Under the pieces are notes generated by a model. That model did no database searches, was not told where the DNA came from, and saw only the letters and a list, made by a program, of their open reading frames with translations. Source: Spongilla lacustris (taxonomy: Eukaryota > Porifera > Demospongiae > Spongillida > Spongillidae). From it: DNA of 64,000 bases. Shown here piece by piece: positions 55,233 through 64,000 of the stretch (position 1 is its first letter; each line of letters opens with the position of its first letter). The DNA lies in NCBI GenBank assembly GCA_949361645.1, contig OX442424.1, positions 2,931,015 to 2,995,014 on the forward strand, written 5' to 3'. A program made the position numbers and the translations under genes.

Positions 55233-57469
55233 TTATGCAAATGCTATTTCTAGTGCTTTAAGTGCTACGTTGAGATCAAACTTATCTAATTTTTGAATAA
55301 GTTTGTCTTTTGTCTCATTAGAAAATGGGATGCCCCGCTCTTTGCAATATTGTTGTAGAATAACTTTCCTAATAGATGACTTTGCGGATCCCAATTGTGA
55401 AATCCATTGCCTTTGTGTAATTGTTACGTCTGGCTGATGTTCAGTTCTAGAAATGGTTAAATGAAGTGATGAGTATAATTTGTTAAATTTTCCTTTAACA
55501 TCATCCAGGTGATAGAGAAATATTTTATTCTCATAAATTGCATTATATTCATTTACCAAATAATAAACTGCTTCACAAAAGCCTGCTGCCGAAAAAACAC
55601 AGCGAAAATAAGGCATGGTGCCAAGCTGAGAAGATAAATGCACCCAATCATCTTTGTTTACACTATTAGTATACTTTGAAGAAAACATTTTAGTTGGATT
55701 TAGTGAATTTAAAGCAGCTTGAAAGGCAGCAAAATTCAATGGGTCTTTGTGACATTTTGATTGAATTGAAACTACAGCAAAATGATCATTATTTTCACTT
55801 ATTTTTCCACGATACCATATGTCAGGTCCAGCAGAAGTGGATGGAAATACTATTTTATCTTCTATCCCTGTGGCAATTTTCATCAATAGACTTGCTTCAG
55901 ACTCATCTTTGTATCTTGATCCAAATAATTCTCGGGTTATTCCAGCAACACGAGCAGTTGCTGGATACGGTATGTTGTGCTGTTGTACAATCCAACTAAG
56001 AGCTCGTTCAACCAAGAATCCTTTACTGGATTGGTCATGGGATGTAAGTGCTTGTTGCAGATCTAGTTGAGCACTTAGTTGGTTTATAATGATGTCATCA
56101 TTACCTTTACAATATTCGAACAACGCATCCACAAAAACAGGGTCAGCAAGCCTGAATCGATCTTGAGAATCATATATACGAGCCACTCCTCGACCAACTA
56201 TGTTTGAGAGGTCAGTACCATCTGTTATTTGATAAGTTCCACCACATATACGTTGGACAGTATATAGAAAATGAATAACCCCTCGGGATGTAGTTGTTCC
56301 AGCAGAGTGATTAACACTATCAAGTCTTTTCAGTTGGTCTCTTGCTCTACGGAGACAATATTCTTTAGTTTTTTGGAAATTATCTTGAAGCCAGGAAATT
56401 AATGTCATTTCATCATATTTATCAAATAGGTTTTGCATGAAGTCTGCCACAAACAAAGTCGAACCAAATATGAACACATATCTTGTACATAAGGATTGTC
56501 CAAAATTGTAGCATCAATTTTGAAATTGTGATAGAGTATTCCTTACATCATTTTTACAAAAATCGTGGAGTTGATAAAACTTTTCTATTATGCCACGTGA
56601 AAATGGTGAATTGTCAACTTCAAATGCTTCCCATGTACGATACTCAGTTGAGCACTATATCACAAAACCAAAAGGAGCAGAAGAAAGTACCATGCTCGCT
56701 AGCATTATCCAACGCAATTGATAAAATAAATCGGTACAATTACTTTTACCAGATGCAGGTACTTTATCCTTTTGTTCTTTGGACCAATCAATTATTGCTG
56801 AATTATCCCAGTTAGATGAAGTAGTGTTTCTATGAAGGCACAAACCACAACATATGTCAATCAAATCGTGCACTTCATCCATGAGAAATACAATCTTCAG
56901 AGATTTTCATTTAATGATCCAGTCTGTAATGCATTGGAATGAATTTAAAAGCATGAGTGCAAAATAAAAACGATCCTCGAAATCGTCTTTATTGAGAAAT
57001 TGTGCTGCCACACAAGCATCAAAAAGTGCAACATGTCCATGAAGCAGCAATTCAAGATAATGCAAGCATTGTTGGGTAAAAGATTCCACTTCTTGATAGG
57101 ATGGCTTTGGGTTCAACTGATTTAAAAGTGTCCTGTGTTTTTTTTTAAGCCAAATAACCAAAGCATGTTTTGTAATGTGCGCCATGGTAACATTATAAAT
57201 TCCTTTGTCAGCATTAAGCCCATCTTTGTTTTTCCACATCCATATGCTTGAACAATTGCAAAAACAAGCCTTAATTGAATATCATCATTCCAACAGGTCT
57301 TCCCAACAGTACTAATAAGTTCATCTAACTCTGATCCCACCATAAAAGGGCTTGCTAAAAAAGAAATGGAATCATACAGATATGGTATTGGGCGCTTTAG
57401 AAAAATAGAAGATTGCACAAATTTTTTATTACTATCCTGAAACAGTTCAAAAACACTTCCAATTTCCAT
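55233..57469 (-). pseudogene. Crinkler/RHS-like P-loop ATPase plus PD-(D/E)xK nuclease, frame-broken
   Basis: Successive minus-strand frames fit one protein with two domains. The upstream frame from 57469 carries IVQAYGCGKTK, a Walker A. It stops just after an A9 run near 57147, while the overlapping +1 frame continues to 56907. A third frame has KIVFLMDEVHDL, a Walker B. The last frame, open for 414 codons to 55233, has a mixed linker and then FPSTSAGPDIWYRG..FAVVSIQSKCHKD, the D...(Q)xK arrangement of restriction-endonuclease-fold nucleases, and a SAP-like C-terminus (SSIRKVILQQYCKERGIPFS). ATPase plus nuclease in this order is typical of the eukaryotic Crinkler/RHS class, thought to descend from transposons. 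At least two frame changes and an in-frame TGA upstream of the 414-codon frame argue for a relic, though an intron could explain some breaks. The family call rests on motifs. Confidence 0.55.
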
Positions 57470-57718
57470 ATTTGTTAATTTTTGTCATCAAAAATTTCCC
57501 AGTGTGATTCAGTTCAACAATGCTGATTTATAACAGTAGCTGAATAAAGAAACAAAATTAAGAATACACTAAACCATAATTGCATTAAACATTAAGTAAA
57601 TGCTGGAAACAAATAGGAAAGTGCCCAACTTTGCATGTGGTCAGTATGGTATCTTATTCTTTTAATATCATTAATAATACAAATCATAGAATACATAGCA
57701 GTACAATAAATAAATGCA

Positions 57719-57746
57719 CCCCCCCCCCCCCCCCCGCCCCCCCCCG
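57719..57746. repeat. Poly-C tract
   Basis: A near-pure C run with one G, intergenic, between the ATPase-nuclease relic and the plus-strand exons. Confidence 0.85.
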
Positions 57747-58198
57747 GCCTACTATTGCTAATAGTCAGGGACAAAGCATCTGGAGAGGATGGCTGTGGCG
57801 TTGGCTCGAACTAAGTTGAGGATTAGCCCACCATATAAGGCCGTGTTGGAGCTAGTTGCAAGATGAGATGCTAGTAGTGCACTCCATTCGGAAAACATTC
57901 CAAAAAATTTTACGTACCTTTACAAATATATTACGTAATGGCCATAATGTGATTATGATTACGACTCCATGCAGCGTTTGGACATGTCATGTTCATTATG
58001 TACATCATTACATGTTCCGACAGGCGGTGAAAACTCTTGCGTGCTAAACGTCCAACAACCAATCATATCTTTGCGAGCCTGTTGTTCAAAGAAATAAAAT
58101 ACTGCACTAGGTTATCTAACTTATATACAACGCCCTTTGTGTATCTGAATTGTACGATCAGTTTTCTAAGTGGAGCAGGTTTTTTTTTTTTTTGTTAG

Positions 58199-58341
58199 GT
58201 TTAAGCTTTTAGAGCTCTTTCATCTTGTCCTTTGGATAGACAAGGACTCCACGACTGTTGTAAGTTCTGCAATCGCGACTTCTGTAGATGACAGTGGCGA
58301 GGTTTTAAAGAATGTTTATGCGTGCGGCATTATTGCATCAG
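58199..58341 (+). CDS. Internal exon of an unrecognised gene
   Basis: Acceptor T12-GTTAG at 58198 and donor G|GTAAAC after 58341. It is 143 nt long, entering with 1 nt and leaving with 1 nt, and reads FKLLELFHLVLWIDKDSTTV ... DDSGEVLKNVYACGIIAS. The outgoing phase fits the exon at 59346. No family recognised. Confidence 0.5.
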
Positions 58342-58760
58342 GTAAACAGCAGGCATAACACAGGACACACAAATATATGACTCTCATTAGTTACATTAGC
58401 GTTGATCACCAGATGTATGCTGGGGAATTATGTACATTGAAAAAGACATTGTATTCTTTCTCAAGGAAGGCCCCTGCTCTAGATTGAGTCCGCTCGTATA
58501 ACAAAATGTAGACAGCTTATCTTATACAAGGACCAAAGCAGCCAAAACCAAAGCTGGGAAACCAAAAGATACGATGTTCATGTACTGTATATACATGTAC
58601 ATATTTAGGTATAGATTCTTCTTTTTAAATTGATTCAGGGATAATCATCAGCATAGTTGAAGGAGGAGAAAATTCATCCACAACAATCACAACATCTCCA
58701 ATTGTGCTGTCTTTTGAAGTTCCAAATCATGTGGTTAATGAGCTATCCCAGCCCTTTTGT
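58342..58760. other. Intronic or intergenic stretch
   Basis: Nothing recognised. It lies between the two compatible plus-strand exons. Confidence 0.4.
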
Positions 58761-59235
58761 GCCCATGGATGTGGTCAATGAGTGAGAAGTTGTGGAGTTA
58801 ATGAGTTCTCTGGCTAAGAGCCCTGTTTGTGCCCATGGGTGTGGTGAGATGTTGTGGGGTTAATGAACTCTCCAGCTAAGAAGACCCAAGGGTGTGGTGA
58901 GATGTTGTGGGGTTAATGAACTCTCCAGCTAAGAAGACCCATGGGTGTGGTGAGATGTTGTGGGGTTAATGAACTCTCCAGCTAAGAAGACCGATGGGTG
59001 TGGTGAGATGTTGTGGGGTTAATGAACTCTCCAGCTAAGAAGACCGATGGGTGTGGTGAGATGTTGTGGGGTTAATGAACTCTCCAGCTAAGAAGACCCA
59101 TGGGTGTGGTCAATGAGTGAGACGTTGTGGGTTTAATAAACTCTAGGGCTATGAGGACCCATGGTTAATCATGGGCCCCCATAGCCCTAGAGTTCATTAA
59201 CCCTCAACACCTCACTCACTGAACACACCCATGGG
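58761..59235. repeat. 53-bp minisatellite ending in an inverted unit
   Basis: About seven copies of GATGTTGTGGGGTTAATGAA-CTCTCCAGCTAAGAAGACCC with GGTGTGGTGA. The final copy is followed by its reverse complement (CATAGCCCTAGAGTTCATTA, AACACCTCACTCACTGA). Further inverted copies lie at 61.27-61.43 kb. Confidence 0.88.
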
Positions 59236-59345
59236 CCTTCTTAGGAGGCTTGTCCAAACTATTTAAAATTAGCATCATCGTGACGTTTGGGGGGGGGGGG
59301 GGTTAAAGGCTATGACACTAATACTGAACATCTAGCTAGCTGCAG

Positions 59346-59530
59346 TGTTGACTCCAGTGGCAGCAGTTATGTCTGTTCAGACTACACTTTTCGGAAGAGT
59401 AGTGAAAAATGAGCAACACATTTACAAGGTGCCACAAGATACGTATAAAAAGTTTATTGAGTTGTGGTGGCAACGAGCCAAGCGAGAGAATCCAGGAGCA
59501 AGTAAGAACGAACTTCTCAAGCAAGCACAG
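59346..59530 (+). CDS. Second exon of the unrecognised plus-strand gene
   Basis: Acceptor CTAGCTGCAG at 59345, donor CAG|GTACAAG after 59530. It is 185 nt long, entering with 2 nt (completing a valine with the exon at 58199) and leaving in phase 0. It reads LTPVAAVMSVQTTLFGRVVK ... VPQDTYKKFIELWWQRAKRE ... SKNELLKQAQ. The WWQRAKRENPGASKNELLK stretch is strongly helical and basic. I do not recognise the family. Further exons should lie downstream but were not identified. Confidence 0.5.
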
Positions 59531-61269
59531 GTACAAGTATGTAGTTTAGACAGTCATGCACATTGAGTAATGTTCCATACTACTATCATTGGTGAACTGA
59601 ATGACATTAAGGGTGGGGTGGGGGTGGGGGTAAATATGTTAACATCACAATGGCACTAATTTCCCCTTAGCCAGAGAGTTTAATAATGTGTAATCAAATT
59701 GAGCACTGAACATTCAGCATGTCCAACCAGGCTCAACAAGGGCCAAGCAGACCAAATGCGCACACAAAAAAATCGCAGTAATGTATGTGCTTGCAGGTAC
59801 TAACTAAGCAATGAGATAGAGAGTGGCACATGTTCTTCCATTGAGCCCACTACAAGTAGGATGCTGGGGTCGCTGCTTGATCACTGGCCCATTTTAACAA
59901 AAACATCATGTCAGTGCATTTGTTGTATGTGCTATTTTCTAACAATTACGATGCTTTTGGCAATACCTTAATTATGTTATCCCTGATCAATAGTATACCC
60001 ACACATGTACACCCATCCAATGCTCTATGTACATACTGTATGCATTAGAAAAACTGGCGCCACGCATTGTGCTTGGGCGTACTCCGTTGCAGTGGCGTTT
60101 GGTTATGATCAGAATTAGCTACTTTAATACAATAAACGAAATACGCTCCAGATTTAACACAAATATAAGCAGTTGCCTTCCGTTATGGTCGCTAAAATGT
60201 GTACATATAAACATGTCCAGGAACTGCATAATTGGCAGGCAGCTGTAAGGATTGGTACAGGAATTGATTCGAGGCATAAATTGGAGGTTGTCCCAGAGAA
60301 AAACTCCCCCCTTTTGCAGTTGGTAATAGCGCTATCAGATAGCTGTTATGAAGCGCTCGTCAGAGTAAACAGGCACATCCCTCCGAGTGTAAATGGGTGC
60401 CTGTATACGAGGGGCTAGCCCGTGTTATGACATACATTGGTGATGTAGGCTAGGATTTGTCTAGGGCAAAGTGAGGAAACACGGGATTATGGAAAATAAT
60501 AGCAATTATTTTCAGGTGTTTACACAATTGCTGTCTACAAATCCTACATCACCAATTTAATGCAGAGTACAGGTAGGTTATTTCTTTTTTAAATTTTTTT
60601 ATTTTTACAAATACAGTAATCCTATAAAGATTCATGTATATACAACACACATATAAATAAACTGACAAAAGATAAAAACTGAGAAAACAATAGGATGAAT
60701 TGAATTCATTCTGCCCTTCCCATCGATAAAAGATAATAGCTATCTTTGATTTCTCATACTACATGTACATGTAGGTCTAACATGACTGGTCATAATAATA
60801 AATTGGTACCTGAAGTGGTACATTTGTCACCATATTAACTTCAACTGACTGGAAGACCATGTATGGCTTGTAATCACATAATTCTCCTAGTGCCTTAATA
60901 TGATACAAAGCTATCTGCTGTGGGGTACTCCTTAGGGTCTACTACACAGCTAACCACTAACTAGGTCTACAAGTACTCCATAGCTATCAACACCATCATA
61001 GGATTATCTTTTGTAAAATACCATACACAAACCAATCTGTATGTATATGGATTCATGGTTCACCATGGGGTGATTTGCTATTAAAAATAAATAATTCATT
61101 TCCTGCAGTTGTACTTTCCTTTATAAAATACTGCGGACCTGCACCCTCTGATTTTATCATTTATCAAGGATGATTTCTTCATCACAAGTCCATATGTGGA
61201 CTTACAGTAAACATATTGACAACTTGTTTATGAACAAGGTCATGCCAGCTGCACTTTGCAGTGAGTAAA
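59531..61269. other. Stretch with one small MITE and no recognised gene
   Basis: Plus-strand frames at 60027-60418 look weakly protein-like but match nothing I know. The rest is A+T-rich. Confidence 0.45.
60434..60557. mobile_element. 124-bp MITE
   Basis: Ends ATTGGTGATGTAGGCTAGGA and ACAAATCCTACATCACCAAT are inverted. The interior includes GAGGAAACACGGGATTATGG, resembling the 28.8-kb element. Confidence 0.6.
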
Positions 61270-61435
61270 TGACCTCTTAGCAGGAGAGTTAACCCTATAA
61301 CATCTCACTCATTAACCCCACACATGGGGCCACTTTGCCGGAGAGTTCATTAAACCCACAACATCTCACTCATTGACCACATCTATGGGCCCTCTTTGCC
61401 GGAGAGTTCATTAACCCCACAACTTCTACATGTGG
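61270..61435. repeat. Inverted copies of the 58.8-kb repeat
   Basis: Three copies of GGAGAGTTCATTAACCCCAC plus AACATCTCACTCATTGACC, the reverse complement of the 53-bp unit. Confidence 0.8.
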
Positions 61436-61795
61436 GGCATTGCATCGGGTGGGTGTGAATGGGGGGTGTGCATAGAGGGCATTAATTGGATGGGTGTACA
61501 TGGGAGGCATTGGATGGGTGTATACATAGAGGGCAGGGCATTGTATGGGTGCACATGGGGGCATTGAATGGGTGTACATGAGGGGGCCTTGGGTGGGTGT
61601 GCATGGGGCATTGGATGGGTGTACATGGGGGCATTGTGATGGTGTACATCGTAACATGGGGGGGGGGGGGGGGCATGGGATGGGTGTGCATGGGGGGCAT
61701 TAGATGGGTGTACACTCATCCAGTGCCCCCCCCCCCCTCCCCCCCCATTCACACCCATCCAATGCAATGCCACACATGTAAACCCATCCAATGCC
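61436..61795. repeat. GGGCATTGGATGGGTGTACAT minisatellite
   Basis: About 14 variable units of 22-30 bp with G-runs (near 61659-61672), followed from about 61709 by a short reversed stretch (CATCCAGTGCCCCCCC, ACACCCATCCAATGC). Confidence 0.9.
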
Positions 61796-61867
61796 TCCAT
61801 ACTGAGTAAAACATCGTTCTAATCTACCACACATTTGGGATCAGTGGAACGTAGCTAATTCTTGTAC

Positions 61868-62410
61868 ACCACCCCATGCATGTACTGATGATACATGTAC
61901 ACATGTACACTATCCCATGTACTGATGATACATGTACACATGTACACTATCCCATGTACTGATGATACATGTACACATGTACACTATCCCATGTACTGAT
62001 GATACATGTACACTTGTACACTATCCCATGTACTGATGATACATGTACACATGTACACTATCCCATGTACTGATGATACATGTACACATGTACACTATCC
62101 CATGTACTGATGATACATGTACACATGTACACTATCCCATGTACTGATGATACATGTACACATGTACACTATCCCATGTACTGATGATACATGTACACAT
62201 GTACACTATCCCATGTACTGATGATACATGTACACATGTACACTATCCCATGTACTGATGATACATGTACACATGTACACTATCCCATGTACTGATGATA
62301 CATGTACACATGTACACTATCCCATGTACTGATGATACATGTACACATGTACACTATCCCATGTACTGATGATACATGTACACATGTACACTATCCCATG
62401 TACTGATGAT
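61868..62410. repeat. 37-bp minisatellite TGATGATACATGTACACATG
   Basis: Fourteen to fifteen nearly identical copies (plus TACACTATCCCATGTAC). The unit contains the TACATGTA word twice. High identity suggests recent expansion. Confidence 0.97.
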
Positions 62411-62904
62411 ATAAGTTCACACTTATACCTTGCTATGTGTTGTCAGCACAATGTATATGGCTGCACATAGCTTCCATTGATCTCTAGCCTACAGAATCTT
62501 TGCATTGTGGCATACACTGTGCACGACTGTGTGGGTGGATGTCCTTTGCATCACTGTCAAATGTTGTCAGCATGCAAGCTGTAGATCTATGTTGGGTCTG
62601 GCTGTACAGCTGTTCCCTTAGCTTTGACCTTTTTTATGCAGTCTGTCTTCAACTGCCTGACAACTGATGGACTCCATACATGCATGTGTTGCATGTGGTG
62701 AGCATTACTCATGATTGGGGGTCAAATGTTGTCAATTATAGTAGCGGATAAGGGATGTGGCACTGTAGGATAAAGACATAAACTTACCTGCAAATTAATC
62801 GCTTTTTTATTTTGGTGGGTACTTATATTTTTCACACCAATTCAGGACTGTTACATGTGTGTGATGAAATGCAGCTGCTAGGCACTAAGATGTGCATGCT
62901 TGTA
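62411..62904. other. Non-genic stretch
   Basis: No gene or repeat recognised. Confidence 0.5.
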
Positions 62905-63234
62905 TGTGTGTGTGTGTGTGTGTGCGTGTGCGTGTGTATGCGTATGCGTGTTTGTGTGTGTGTGTGTGTGCGTGAGTGTGTGTTTGTGTGTATGTATGTA
63001 TGTATGTATGTACGTACGTACGTATGTATGCATGTATGTATGTATGTATGTATGTATGTATGTATGTATGTATGTATGTATGTATGTATGTATGTATGCA
63101 TGTATGTATGTATGTATGTATGTATGTATGTATGTATGTATGTATGTATGTATGTATGTATGTATGTATGTATGTATGTATGTATGTATGTATGTATGTA
63201 TGTATGTATGTATGTATGTATGTATGTATGTATG

Positions 63235-63268
<34 letters not shown>

Positions 63269-63323
63269 TGTATGTATGTATGTATGTATGTATGTATGTA
63301 TGTATGTATGTATGTGTGTGCAT
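62905..63323. repeat. GT run followed by about 80 TATG units
   Basis: An interrupted GT run (62905-62992) then TATG tetranucleotides (about 62993-63312) with rare CATG/TACG variants. The long tyrosine/histidine/threonine reading frames over it are artefacts. Confidence 0.98.
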
Positions 63324-63342
63324 GTGTGTGGTTTGTACATAT

Positions 63343-63705
63343 GCAGTGGCGTAGAAATAGGGGGGGGGCGGGGGCATGTAACTGTCCCCCCACTTTTACA
63401 CCAATGATACTACAGTGTATCTTTACATACTATTTTATTTTTATTAAAACGTAGTGAAACCTACCTTTTGCTCAGAATGCTTCAAAGAATTACCTGCCTA
63501 AATCATTGGTAAGTGTTTTATTTTAGTGAAGTTTCGTCTTAAATGCAAAAAGTGTTGGCTTCTGGGGCACAGCCCCAGAAGCCAATGGGGGAGCTTACAG
63601 CACTCCCCTAGCTGGCTGGGCGGGAGGCGTACCCCTCTCCCGCACCCTCCCCATAATGACCATCAAAGTTTGTCCCCATACTTTTAAACTCCTTCCTACG
63701 CCATT
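63343..63705. mobile_element. Element with GCAGTGGCGTAG ends
   Basis: The left end GCAGTGGCGTAGAAATAGGG and right end ACTCCTTCCTACGCCATTG are inverted. The interior has GGCTTCTGGGGC followed by its complement GCCCCAGAAGCC. Same end type as 11.7 kb. A second G+C-rich piece with GGGGCGAAGCCCC lies at about 63860-63940. Confidence 0.55.
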
Positions 63706-64000
63706 GATATATGTGTGGTTTGTATGTATGTGTGTGGTGTGTGTGTGCATGTGTGTATATGTATATGTGCATGTGTTGGTATGTATACATGTATGTGTGT
63801 ACGTGTGTTGTGAGTGTTTTTAAGTGTGTGTATGTGTGTATCAATGTTTGTATATTCACAACTGGGGGAGGGTACGGGAGGGTGCACGTCCCCTCCCGTG
63901 ACAGCGCTCCCCCAGTGGGGTCGGGGCGAAGCCCCAGCCGCTTTTGCTTTTGCGTTTATTTAGCATGAAATCCACAGTGATATCCAATACAAACATCATG

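Noticed and set aside
62812..63454. Long Cys-Met-Tyr-Val and Thr-Tyr-Ile-His open frames
   Set aside because: Pure tetranucleotide and dinucleotide repeats translated in all frames.

Overview
The window is eukaryotic, almost certainly from an animal genome. Its genes have spliced GT-AG introns, and about half of the sequence is intergenic or intronic DNA packed with microsatellites, minisatellites and short inverted-repeat transposons. A strong background of TACATGTA-type words, bacterial DNA in the contig and many foldback elements would suit a marine invertebrate such as a sponge, but the phylum is an inference.

Layout. 1-4 kb: non-genic DNA with a 26-bp minisatellite and a foldback MITE. 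4.1-7.0 kb, minus strand: a SMIM30-like micropeptide and an SLC35F6-type transporter carrying a one-base frameshift. 7.7 kb: a 200-N gap. 9.6 kb: a decayed integrase-like fragment. 11.7-15.8 kb: nested mobile DNA that also holds a broken bacterial hldD (ADP-glyceromanno-heptose 6-epimerase) gene and a hAT element with an exact 8-bp target duplication.

16.1-48.0 kb, minus strand: a complete SMC1 cohesin gene. I could place 43 exons by hand. Their lengths sum to 3759 nt (1252 codons plus stop) and every splice phase agrees. Its introns hold about 18 tandem arrays, several MITEs, two tRNA-related SINE copies and large inverted repeats. In at least five introns the minisatellite unit contains a copy of the end of the preceding exon plus its 5' splice site.

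48.6-64 kb: a retroelement remnant; an intact intronless type II membrane protein with a DDD motif (381 aa, plus strand); a decayed two-domain ATPase-nuclease gene resembling Crinkler/RHS-type proteins (minus strand); two phase-compatible exons of an unrecognised plus-strand gene; and arrays ending in about 320 bp of TATG repeat.

The observations most worth following are the splice-donor-derived minisatellites in SMC1, two tiny palindromes that share CATAGATA ends and 7-bp flanking duplications, and the degraded bacterial hldD island.
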